A stretch of DNA of 64,000 bases, taken from positions 91,206 through 155,205 of the forward strand of contig CALIUY010000003.1 of the NCBI GenBank assembly GCA_938048455.1. Direction: 5' to 3'. This stretch comes from an uncultured Desulfobacterales bacterium. GTDB lineage: Bacteria; Desulfobacterota; Desulfobacteria; Desulfobacterales; SpSt-501. Below, piece after piece: positions 44,646-52,650 of the stretch. The stretch's first letter is position 1. The number at the start of each line of letters is the position of its first letter. The notes below the pieces were generated by a model. That model had not been told where the DNA came from. It did not search any database and worked only from the letters and a program-made list of their open reading frames with translations. Position numbers and translations under genes: made by a program.

Positions 44646-45176
44646 TCAGCGGTCGGTGCAGACATCGTCGATCCAGAATTCCTGGCCGCCGACGCTGAAT
44701 CCCTGGATCGGTCCCTCCAGCACCATCTCGCCGCGGATGCTGCTCACGTCCTGCACGGCCGTGACCTTGACCTGGACCCCGCCGACGGTGGTGTTGTGCA
44801 GTCCGAGAAAATTGCCCACGTTGCGGAAGTCGTTGTTGATCTTGAGGTTCTCGTTTCCGCCGAAATCGGCGAAGCGGAAGGAGAGCCGGTTCAAGGGATA
44901 GTTCAGCCGAAAGTTGAGGTTGGCGTTGTTCGTGCGCACTTCGGGAACGTCTCCGCCGGCAAACCGCGAGGCGTCGACCCGGGCGTAACCGTTTTGCGTC
45001 CAGGTGCCGTTCGCCCATTGGAAGGGCTCGACCTGAACCGTCTTGCCGCCGGTCGTGAACCCGGCCCCCACCGGGTACTGGGTGCCGGCCGAAAGGTCGT
45101 TGAATTTGAGGCAGCAGCCGCTGAGCACGACCGCCGCGGCGGCGAGCGCCGCAACGCGAAATCGAGAGCCTGTCAT
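44646..45176 (-). CDS. Putative lipoprotein, 176 aa, unknown function
   Basis: I do not recognise a family. The N-terminus MTGSRFRVAALAAAAVVLSGCC is a clear lipoprotein signal with lipobox LSGC (Cys21), so the protein is probably anchored in the envelope. The rest is beta-rich and Asn/Phe-rich (NLNFRLNYPLNRLSFRFADFGG, split by regular spacing), resembling extracellular jelly-roll-like folds, and contains one more cysteine near the C-terminus (DVCTDR) that could pair with Cys22. AGGAGG precedes the ATG. It is a single-gene unit closed by a strong terminator and separated from the HD gene upstream by 150 nt. Confidence 0.8.
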   Translation of the reverse strand: MTGSRFRVAALAAAAVVLSGCCLKFNDLSAGTQYPVGAGFTTGGKTVQVEPFQWANGTWTQNGYARVDASRFAGGDVPEVRTNNANLNFRLNYPLNRLSFRFADFGGNENLKINNDFRNVGNFLGLHNTTVGGVQVKVTAVQDVSSIRGEMVLEGPIQGFSVGGQEFWIDDVCTDR

Positions 45177-45326
45177 GGGAGCCTCCTCTTCGCCGGGGGT
45201 GCGGAACGGAACCCGTCGCTTCCGGCGCGGCGAAGACCCGCGATCCCGTCTCCACGGTGCCGGAAGCGGTGCTGAACGAGGAGGCTAAGACCGGGCGGAG
45301 CGAAAAGCAAGCGAGGGAAACGGGCT

Positions 45327-46490
45327 TCAAGCCGCTTCGATGCCTGCGGCCCGGATGCCGCGCACGTAATAGCCCGGATCGTGGAGAAAGCTCAGGAAGA
45401 TGACCAGGAAGGCGATGCACCCCTGGATCATGAGGGGCTTGTTCGCGTAAAGCAGCTCGAGCTGCTGCCGGAGCCGGGCTCCGTCGGCGGGGGCGAAGTA
45501 GATCGTGAAGAGTCCGTCCAGCATGCACCGGCCATCAGGCCGGGTCACGAAATCGCTGCGGCCGCTGTGGCAGTATTCCATCGCTTCCAGAACCAGCGCC
45601 CGTTGCCGGCCCAGATCCTTCAGATGGTAGCCGAGCAGGTGCATGAGGGAGCGCTGGGCCTCGCGCAGGCTCGCCTGGGCGAGGGCGTCGAAGAGCACGC
45701 TGCGCCCTGCGCTTTCCGGAAGTGCCCCCGCCTGACGGATCAGGGAGAGCAGGACCGCGTTCTTGAAGAGCTGGTGGAGCCGGCGGGCGCCGTTCATCAC
45801 CGTCGCCGGGGTGTGCTCCGCCTGCGGCCGGTAGCCGGGATAGTGGGGGACGAAGAGCAGCTCGAAGAGATGCTGGAAGCAGTCGATGCCGGCGAGCGGA
45901 TCCTCGAGGTCGATGCGCATGTCGAGGGTGTTGTCCAGACGGTCGGCCAGCTTCACCTCGACCAGATCGGGGCACCCCGCGGAGGCGCTCTCGAGCAGCC
46001 GGCCGATGTAGGCCGTATAGGGCTCCTCGGCGATCCGTGTCAGCCCCTGCAGGCGGCGGACGAGCCCCGCCTCCTCGCCGGGGGGCAGCCGGTCGAGCAT
46101 CTCGTAGAGCATCTCCTCGAGCGCCCGCCATTCGCGGGGCTCGAAATCGACCGGCTTCACGTCCTCCTGGATGTCGTGGAAGAGCACGCCGAGCAGGCTT
46201 TCGAGGCGGGGGGGTTCCTGTGCGCGGGCCAGCAGGGCGCAGGCCCGCAGGGGGTGCAGGACGGCCAGAGGCCCGAGCCGTCGGCGCTTGTGGCTGTAAG
46301 CCCGGTAAAGATATTCGAGCGCCTCCAGGAGCAGCGCTCGTCCGGCGCGATCGACCTCCCTCGAAGCATCGAGCCGTTTGCCCGCAAGGATGTAGGCGAC
46401 GACATTGACCCGGTTGAGCGAGGCGGCGCTCAGGTTGTAATGGAGCACCGCGGAGAGCTGGAAGAACTCGTTCAGGTCGAAGAGCGCCAT
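45327..46490 (-). CDS. HD-domain protein related to the RelA/SpoT hydrolase domain
   Basis: A 387-aa protein whose N-terminal 210 residues resemble the ppGpp hydrolase domain: LHPLRACALLARAQE (first His), LGVLFHDIQEDV (HD pair) and VEVKLADRLDNT, equivalent to the KLADRLHN motif. The synthetase, TGS and ACT domains of SpoT are absent. The C-terminal half ends in a hydrophobic segment (GCIAFLVIFLSFL) that could be a membrane anchor. This could be a membrane-bound small alarmone hydrolase-like protein or a diverged HD hydrolase; activity is not shown. ATG at 46490 has GAGGGGG upstream. It stands alone on the minus strand. Confidence 0.75.
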   Translation of the reverse strand: MALFDLNEFFQLSAVLHYNLSAASLNRVNVVAYILAGKRLDASREVDRAGRALLLEALEYLYRAYSHKRRRLGPLAVLHPLRACALLARAQEPPRLESLLGVLFHDIQEDVKPVDFEPREWRALEEMLYEMLDRLPPGEEAGLVRRLQGLTRIAEEPYTAYIGRLLESASAGCPDLVEVKLADRLDNTLDMRIDLEDPLAGIDCFQHLFELLFVPHYPGYRPQAEHTPATVMNGARRLHQLFKNAVLLSLIRQAGALPESAGRSVLFDALAQASLREAQRSLMHLLGYHLKDLGRQRALVLEAMEYCHSGRSDFVTRPDGRCMLDGLFTIYFAPADGARLRQQLELLYANKPLMIQGCIAFLVIFLSFLHDPGYYVRGIRAAGIEAA

Positions 46491-46813
46491 CCGACACCCC
46501 CTCTACGAACCGGCCGCGTCGCGATCGGCCCTCTTCCGCGAAAGCGCGCCGACGAAGAACGGCCGCCCCGGAGGCCGAGCCGAAAGATGCGGGGGATTCC
46601 GATTTCCACGAGGCTCTCCCCCCGGCGAGAGTGCCGCCGCGGGGAAGCGTGTACCCCATCACCGGCGGGAGCGTGCGCGAAGGCGGACGGCATGAGGCTT
46701 GGGCCCGTGCCGGATCTCCCCCTTCGGTTCCCCGGCGGGGCGGTTCGCCCCTTGCTCTTCCCGACCTGCGGTTGGCGACAGGGATGCGGCGGCTGATCGC
46801 TCCCCGGGGTTTC

Positions 46814-46843
46814 GCAATAGGCCAAAGGCCGGGAGGAAGTCAA
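46814..46843 (-). promoter_or_regulatory. Candidate promoter of the HD-protein gene
   Basis: Minus-strand TTGACT (46843-46838), 18-nt spacer, TATTGC (46819-46814). Moderate match; long leader. Confidence 0.4.
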
Positions 46844-46863
46844 CGCCGCACGCGCTGCGGCCC

Positions 46864-46892
46864 TTGACGGCCGGCGCGGGCCGTCGCATCAT
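46864..46892 (+). promoter_or_regulatory. Candidate promoter of pepD
   Basis: TTGACG (46864-46869), 17-nt spacer, CATCAT (46887-46892). It places the start about 37 nt upstream of the pepD ATG, with AGGAGG-like GAGGAGG between. Confidence 0.55.
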
Positions 46893-46936
46893 GCCGCGGT
46901 TGCGCCGGCACGGCGGCGCACGCGAGGAGGCCCTGC

Positions 46937-48385
46937 ATGATCGAACCCCGGAACACCCTGCGGATCTTCGCGGAAATCAGCCGCATTCCCCGTTGCTCGG
47001 GAAACGAGGAGGAGGCGGCGCGCTGGTTCGAGCGCTGGGCCGCGGCGCACGGCTTTCCCTGCCGCCGGGACGCCGCGGGGAACCGCCTGATCCGCGTTCC
47101 CCCGTCGGCCGGCTGTGAGGGTGCGCCGGCGGTCATCCTCCAGGCGCACCTCGACATGGTGTGCGAAAAAACCCCGGAATCGCCTCACGACTTCCGCCGC
47201 GACCCGCTCTGTCTCGTACGCGAGGGCGACTGGCTTCGCGCCGAGGGCACGACCCTCGGCGCCGACAACGGTGCGGGTCTGGCGCTCGCCGCCGCCCTCG
47301 TCGAGCGCACGGATGTCCCTCGACCGCCGCTCGAGCTGCTTCTGACGGTAGACGAGGAGACCGGCTTGACCGGAGCCAAGCGCCTGGAGCCCGGCTTCGT
47401 CGCCGGCCGGGTCCTGATCAACCTCGACTCCGAGACCGAGGGCGTCTTCACCATCGGCTGCGCGGGGGGCGTCGAGAGCCGGATCGAACTCGCGCTCGAG
47501 CGCGGGAAACCGCCGACGGGCCTCGTTCCGCGGCGGCTCGTCGTCGGGGGGCTTCACGGGGGGCACTCCGGAATCGACATCCACCGCCCTCGGGCGAACG
47601 CGATCCGCATCCTCGCCCGGCTGCTCGGCGAGATCGGCGATTTCCCGGACACGGCGGTTTTCGCCGTTTCCGGCGGAAGCCGCCGCAACGCCATCGCGCG
47701 GGACGCCTGGGCCGACATCGCCTGCCGCCCCGAGCGGGAAGGGGAGACCGCGGAGCGCATCGCACAGGCGGCCGAACGGCTGCGCGCCCTCTATCCCGGG
47801 GAAGCGGGCCTGTTCTGCGAGCTGCGCGAAAGCCCCCCTCCGGCGGCAGCCGGCGGAGCTTTTTCCCCCCGCTGTCTGCGACGGGTGCTCGATCTGCTGC
47901 TCGCCCTGCCCCACGGGCCGCTTCTGCCGGATGAGCGCTTCGAGGGTCTCGTCCACAGCTCGGCGAACCTGGCCGTCGTGGAGACCGGCGCGGAATCGCT
48001 CACGGTCGTCACCAGCGAGCGCAGCCTCTCGCGCGAGGGGCTCGAGGAGACCGTGGCGTGCATCCGCGCCGTCGCCGAGCTCGCCCAGGCCCGGGTGCGT
48101 CTCGAATCCGAGTACCCGCCTTGGACGCCCGATCCCGACTCTCCGCTGCTCGCCCTGTGCCGACGCGTCTATCGCCGCCGTTTCGGCGCCGAGCCGCAGG
48201 TGCGCGCGATCCACGCCGGCCTCGAGTGCGCCCTGATCGGCGCCCTTTATCCGGGGATGGACATGATCTCCGTCGGGCCGACCACGGAAAACGCGCACTC
48301 GCCGCACGAGCGGCTCCATGTCCCGTCGCTCGCCCGGCTGGAGGAATTTCTCGCCGCGCTCCTCGCGGAGCTCGCCCGGGAGTAG
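46937..48385 (+). CDS. pepD: Aminoacyl-histidine dipeptidase (peptidase M20C)
   Basis: Zinc dipeptidase that cleaves Xaa-His and other dipeptides. The 482-aa protein has ISRIPRCSGNEEEAA, the metal motif AHLDMVCEK, GTTLGADNGAG, the catalytic glutamates in VDEETGLTGAK, the lid-domain GLHGGHSG and the C-terminal IHAGLECA. All motifs of the PepD/carnosinase-like group are present. GAGGAGG lies before ATG 46937. It converges tail-to-tail with the LonB-type protease gene with no intervening base. Confidence 0.95.
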   Translation: MIEPRNTLRIFAEISRIPRCSGNEEEAARWFERWAAAHGFPCRRDAAGNRLIRVPPSAGCEGAPAVILQAHLDMVCEKTPESPHDFRRDPLCLVREGDWLRAEGTTLGADNGAGLALAAALVERTDVPRPPLELLLTVDEETGLTGAKRLEPGFVAGRVLINLDSETEGVFTIGCAGGVESRIELALERGKPPTGLVPRRLVVGGLHGGHSGIDIHRPRANAIRILARLLGEIGDFPDTAVFAVSGGSRRNAIARDAWADIACRPEREGETAERIAQAAERLRALYPGEAGLFCELRESPPPAAAGGAFSPRCLRRVLDLLLALPHGPLLPDERFEGLVHSSANLAVVETGAESLTVVTSERSLSREGLEETVACIRAVAELAQARVRLESEYPPWTPDPDSPLLALCRRVYRRRFGAEPQVRAIHAGLECALIGALYPGMDMISVGPTTENAHSPHERLHVPSLARLEEFLAALLAELARE

Positions 48386-50644
48386 TCAGCCGGCGGCGGG
48401 CCGGCGCGCAAGCGAGGCGAGATCCCGTCGGATGCGCTCGGCCATGCGCGCCTCGAGCGCCTCACGGTCGATCCCCATGAGGATTTCGTAAGCGTTGTAC
48501 TTCGTCTTGCAGAAGAAGATGTCGAAGGGCAGGCCGCGCTCCGCCCCGCGATAGATGCGGATGCCCGGCACATCGCCCCGGCGGATGAACTCGGCTTCGG
48601 CGTTCACGAGCAGCGGCTCGATGTCGTGCTTGTTCAACCAGGGGACACAGGCCCCCTCCATGCCGAGGTCGGGGTCGAGGATCGAGCGGATCTTTTCGGC
48701 CACCCCGCCGACCGCCAGGATGATGTCGCCGGTGAGCGATCCCGTCACCCCGTAGCGCGGATTGACGGGCTGGCGAATGAAGTCCGAGACGAGCGCGATG
48801 TCCATCGCCACCGAGGCGGAATCCCCTTCCACGCCGTCGTGGGCCTGGATGTACTCGACGTGCATCTCGTAGCCGACCCCGGCGGCCCCCAAGGCGTCGA
48901 GCACCCGCTTGATCGAGGCGCGCACGTTCTGGGCGGCCGCCTTGGCGATCTCCCCCATGCGGCCCGGCGCGGTCATCTTGTCGGCCCCGCCGGCGGTCAC
49001 CTGGCCGTGGATCGGAAGGGGCTGTCCGAACATCTGCCCGCTCGCCGCGCTGTGGATGACCGCCAGCCCCACGACATAGCCGATCGAGTCGCTGAGGGCG
49101 GCGATGTATTTCTTCAGGTACTTGCGGTGCTCGAGCAGCTCGCGGGCGAGACCCACCTCCAGGCTCAAATGCTCCTCCAGCGCCCGCCGGACGTGCGGCG
49201 GCTCGACGCGGGGGGCGTTTTCGAAGAGGGCGGCGAACTCCGCGGCGAGGACAATGCCGTTGATCGGCCGCAGGATCGCGCTGAGTTTGCCGTCGGAGGC
49301 GCGGCAACGCAGCTCGCGGACGATCTCCATCACCGCGGCGCGGGAGAGCGGCCGGGCCTCAAGGCGGAATTCCTCCGGAAGCCGGCGGCCGAAAATGTGC
49401 TCGGAGCGCCGCCGCACCCCGGCGGGCCCCTCGGCGGCGAGCACCTCTCCCCAGCAGCGCCGGAACTCCTCGCCCAGCCGCCGGACCTCCTGGGCCACGT
49501 ACTGGGCGACCGCCCGGATCGTCTGTGGGGTTTCGGGGACGGCGCTTTCCATGTGGACGATTTCGCCCTTGTCCTCGATGCGCGACAGAAACGCTCCGTC
49601 CCCTTCCTGCTGCAGGGCGGCCAGCGTGTCGTAGTTGCAGCAGGCGATCAGGATGTTCTCGGCCCGCAGCGGATTCTCCGAACGGTCGGCGGCGCCGCTG
49701 CCCGACTGGCGGCCGCCTTCGAGGATGTACTTGCGGTTCTGCATCACCTCGAGCAGCTCGGCCATGTAGCCCGTGCGCACGAGGGTCTTCAGCTCATCGA
49801 TGTAGAGGATGGGGGAAGTCGCGTGCGCGCCGAGAAAGGCCCGCTTGTGGCAGGGGGTCTGCAGGTTCCCGGACTGGTAGGGGTCGTGGCGAAAGCCGCC
49901 CTTCATGTTGCGCGCGCTCGGCTCGGCGACCCGCGCCATCAGCGCGCGTTCCTGGCGCGGGTCGTAGAGGACCTCGGGAATCTGGTCGGCCAGCTGCTTG
50001 AGATCGACGCGCCCCGCCCCGCCGTTGTCGCGCTGGATCCGCTCCTGGACCCGGATCTGGACCTCCTGCAGGTAGAGAAAGACCGCGCCGATGCCGGCCA
50101 GGCCGGCCGCGATCCAGGCCGCGGGGAAGAAAAACCCCAGCCCCGCGGCCGCAAGCCCTCCGACCAGCATCCCGCGGCGCACGCGGCGCACCGCCCGGCC
50201 CGTGTCCTCGAGGCTGAACTCCTCCACGCTCCCCTGAGCGGTCTCGACCGCACGGCGGATTTCGGCGAGCGCGCGGTCGAGGGTCTCGGGGGTTTCGTAA
50301 GCGATCCGGACGTGGTTGCGGTCTTTGCCGGGGAAGGCGACGATCGACTCCCGCGGCCGGAGATAATCGCCGAGCGACCGGTCGAGCACCTCCTCGAACA
50401 TCTCCGCCAAAAGCGACTTTCCCGTGCCGGGACGGCCGACCAGGAGCAAGTGGCCGCGGTTCTGGGCTACCTTACGGATGGCGGCCTTCGCCCGCTCCTG
50501 GAAGATCACGCGCTCGATCGGGTCCGCGGGGATCGGCACCTCCGAGGTGTCCTCGAAGAAACCGAGACGCCCCTCAAGGGCCCGCGGGTAATCGAGCAAC
50601 TCGCGGATCCAGGCGTAGTCGCTGGGGCGGTAGTCAGTCGACAT
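48386..50644 (-). CDS. Membrane-anchored LonB-type ATP-dependent protease
   Basis: A 752-aa Lon-family protease of the archaeal LonB arrangement: an AAA+ module with Walker A GRPGTGKS (about 69-76), two hydrophobic helices inserted at about 160-190 (GMLVGGLAAAGLGFFFP and the next), Walker B ILYIDELK, and a C-terminal Ser-Lys protease domain. The catalytic residues are Ser609 in GDSASVAM and Lys651 in GGVAEKI, 42 residues apart as in Lon. The N-terminal substrate-binding domain of LonA is missing. The start overlaps the upstream gene by 11 nt. Likely role: quality control of membrane or nearby proteins. Confidence 0.92.
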   Translation of the reverse strand: MSTDYRPSDYAWIRELLDYPRALEGRLGFFEDTSEVPIPADPIERVIFQERAKAAIRKVAQNRGHLLLVGRPGTGKSLLAEMFEEVLDRSLGDYLRPRESIVAFPGKDRNHVRIAYETPETLDRALAEIRRAVETAQGSVEEFSLEDTGRAVRRVRRGMLVGGLAAAGLGFFFPAAWIAAGLAGIGAVFLYLQEVQIRVQERIQRDNGGAGRVDLKQLADQIPEVLYDPRQERALMARVAEPSARNMKGGFRHDPYQSGNLQTPCHKRAFLGAHATSPILYIDELKTLVRTGYMAELLEVMQNRKYILEGGRQSGSGAADRSENPLRAENILIACCNYDTLAALQQEGDGAFLSRIEDKGEIVHMESAVPETPQTIRAVAQYVAQEVRRLGEEFRRCWGEVLAAEGPAGVRRRSEHIFGRRLPEEFRLEARPLSRAAVMEIVRELRCRASDGKLSAILRPINGIVLAAEFAALFENAPRVEPPHVRRALEEHLSLEVGLARELLEHRKYLKKYIAALSDSIGYVVGLAVIHSAASGQMFGQPLPIHGQVTAGGADKMTAPGRMGEIAKAAAQNVRASIKRVLDALGAAGVGYEMHVEYIQAHDGVEGDSASVAMDIALVSDFIRQPVNPRYGVTGSLTGDIILAVGGVAEKIRSILDPDLGMEGACVPWLNKHDIEPLLVNAEAEFIRRGDVPGIRIYRGAERGLPFDIFFCKTKYNAYEILMGIDREALEARMAERIRRDLASLARRPAAG

Positions 50645-51794
50645 GGCCGGTCCCCGTCGTCTCTTCCAGCACGTAGAAGCGTCCCGCGTCGGTCGGGACC
50701 GCCCGGCGGCGGATCTCGGCGTACACGGCAGGAAGCGTCTTGCGCAGCGGCTCGAGCGCCCGCAGATCGTGCAGCACGCAGCGGATGAACAGGAGCTCCT
50801 CCCCGCCGTTTTCGGAGGGTCGAAGCCCGCTCAGGGTCACCGTCGTGCGCATCGTCCGAAGCGCCGGGCGGATCAGGCTGCCGAAACGGGAGCCCCCCGC
50901 CTCGGGAGGGAGAAGCTCGCGGAAAATCGGCGGGATCCCGCCTTCGGCCTCCCCCGCATCGCCGGCCGGCTCGAAGGTGAGCCGGAGCGGCCGCAGCGCG
51001 CCCTGACGGAAGGAAAGAAGGGCGCGCTGCATTTCGCGGCACTGCCGCAGGCTCGTCTCGAAGAGCATGAGGTAGCGCAGCTCCTCGGGCGCCACGAGGC
51101 GGAACTCCAACCTTCCCGCGGCCGTGAGCACACAGGCCGACGGCCGTCCCGCGCGGCTGTAAGTGAGCAACGGAACCCACCCCTCCGGCCCGAAGGCTTC
51201 GGGCGGGCAGGCCCGCAGATCGAAGGTGTCCGGCACGCTGTGGGCGCGGTGGACGGTGACGCGGACCTCGCGGCCGACGTTCGCGGCAAGGTAGCGGAGC
51301 CTTTCCTCGGTCGTCCCCAAAAGCTTCAGGTAGGTGTAGCCGTGCCCGGGGTCTTCGCAGACGCCGACGACATGGGCGATGCGCCGCGGGTCGAGCCGCG
51401 CGAGCCGGCGCTGGAAGGGATCGTAATGCCGCAGCGCGTCGGCAAGTCGATCGAAATGGGCCCCGAGGGCGGGATCGCGAAACCTCGGAAGCCGCAGGCG
51501 CAGGCCGGAAAGGAGAAGCTCTCCGGCGTTGGGCCGCCGCCCGAGCCGCCGGAAGACCCGCAGGCCCCGGCGGGAGGGGGAGGTCGCGTGGATTTCCGCA
51601 CCGATCAGGCGTTTTCGAATCTCGATCGGTCCGGGGTGCAACAGGTAGCGGCCGAGGGCGGAGACGCGATAGGCCTTGCCCGGGACCGGGTCGGCCTCGG
51701 GGTCGAAGGCTTGCACGTCGAACTCGATCCGGCGCGGTTCGGTGATGACCCACGGCCCGGCGGCCGGAGCGGCTGGATCCCGGAGCTCTTCCAT
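50634..51794 (-). CDS. Uncharacterised protein in the GspE-HDOD-LonB operon
   Basis: A 386-aa protein that I cannot place. It has no signal peptide, no membrane helix, few cysteines and many arginines. Segments such as RRLGRRPNAGELLLSGLRLRLP and the central HVVGVCEDPGHGYTYLKLL suggest a folded cytoplasmic protein. ATG at 51794 shares a base with the HDOD stop (TGATG) and its end overlaps the LonB start by 11 nt, so it is translated as part of this operon. The upstream extension to 51950 lies inside the HDOD gene and is rejected. It may be a signalling or protease-adaptor protein, which is a guess from context. Confidence 0.75.
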   Translation of the reverse strand: MEELRDPAAPAAGPWVITEPRRIEFDVQAFDPEADPVPGKAYRVSALGRYLLHPGPIEIRKRLIGAEIHATSPSRRGLRVFRRLGRRPNAGELLLSGLRLRLPRFRDPALGAHFDRLADALRHYDPFQRRLARLDPRRIAHVVGVCEDPGHGYTYLKLLGTTEERLRYLAANVGREVRVTVHRAHSVPDTFDLRACPPEAFGPEGWVPLLTYSRAGRPSACVLTAAGRLEFRLVAPEELRYLMLFETSLRQCREMQRALLSFRQGALRPLRLTFEPAGDAGEAEGGIPPIFRELLPPEAGGSRFGSLIRPALRTMRTTVTLSGLRPSENGGEELLFIRCVLHDLRALEPLRKTLPAVYAEIRRRAVPTDAGRFYVLEETTGTGHVD

Positions 51795-52648
51795 CACTTC
51801 TTGGATCCCGATCCCAGAAGGGGCGAGTCTTCGAGTTCGATCTCCAGACGGGCGAGATCGACCTCCCCGATGCGCAGCGCCCGCGCCTCGGGACTCGCCG
51901 CGACGGACTCCGGCGGTGGGGCGGAAAGGCCGAATCCCGCCTTGTTGCACACCCGGTCGGCGAGTCGCACGATCCGCAACAGCGCCGGATCGCCCTCCCC
52001 CGCAGGCCGGTGGTGATCCCGGACGATCTCCGCGTAGGTTTCGGGCAGCTCCCAGTGCTTCATCAAACGATACCCCTCCGCGGCGTGCAGCCGGTCCATG
52101 GCCTCCTCCAGAATCGCCGTGGAAACGACGGCCGCCTGAGGGACCCGGCGGGGCAGATCCTCGATCACCGTCACCACGAACAGTTTGCCCACATCGTGCA
52201 GCAGGCCGGCGAAAAACGCCTCATGCACCAGAGCCGGCATTCCGCCGTTCCGCGCCAGCCAGTGCGCGGCGACGGCCGTCGCCAGCGCATGCCGCCAGAG
52301 TCGGCGCAAAACCCCGTGCAGCACGGGATCCCGGGAGCGGAACTGGCTCTCGTGGGTGACGGTCATCACGATGTTGGCCACCTCGTTCACGCCGAGGCGC
52401 ACGATCGCGTTGCGCACCGTCGTCACCTGGTTCAGGCCCTTGTAAAAAGCCGAATTCGATAAGCGCAGCACCTCCGCCGTGAGGGCTTGGTCGCTGCCGA
52501 CGAGCTGCTCGATGCGCCGCGGATCGGGCTCTTCCCGGGAAATCTCCTGTTGGACACGGGCCGCGACGGCGTGGAAGACCGGCAGGCGGGCTTCCCCCGA
52601 GACGATGCACTGGGAGATCCGTTCGACGAGGGAGGGGGGTTGAGGCAT
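51794..52648 (-). CDS. HDOD-domain signalling protein
   Basis: A 284-aa HDOD protein, a class often found in c-di-GMP, motility and stress pathways with loss of HD hydrolase activity. Family features: LPVFHAVAARVQQEI, the IRRIEQLVGSDQALTAEVLRLSNSAFY region (split here in the conserved order), NAIVRLGVNEVANIVM and an intact-looking LLHDVGKLF. ATG at 52648 starts 2 nt after the GspE-type gene stop. No output domain is attached. It is probably a partner of the ATPase encoded upstream. Confidence 0.9.
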   Translation of the reverse strand: MPQPPSLVERISQCIVSGEARLPVFHAVAARVQQEISREEPDPRRIEQLVGSDQALTAEVLRLSNSAFYKGLNQVTTVRNAIVRLGVNEVANIVMTVTHESQFRSRDPVLHGVLRRLWRHALATAVAAHWLARNGGMPALVHEAFFAGLLHDVGKLFVVTVIEDLPRRVPQAAVVSTAILEEAMDRLHAAEGYRLMKHWELPETYAEIVRDHHRPAGEGDPALLRIVRLADRVCNKAGFGLSAPPPESVAASPEARALRIGEVDLARLEIELEDSPLLGSGSKK

Positions 52649-52650
52649 GC

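Larger units (their letters stand above)
46491..46936. other. Intergenic region between divergent HD-protein and pepD genes
   Basis: 446 nt without a supportable gene. It contains facing promoter candidates: TTGACG-17-CATCAT for pepD (46864-46892) and TTGACT-18-TATTGC on the minus strand for the HD gene (46843-46814), which would leave that gene a leader of about 310 nt. Several short open frames in the rest have no ribosome binding site or recognisable product. Confidence 0.6.
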
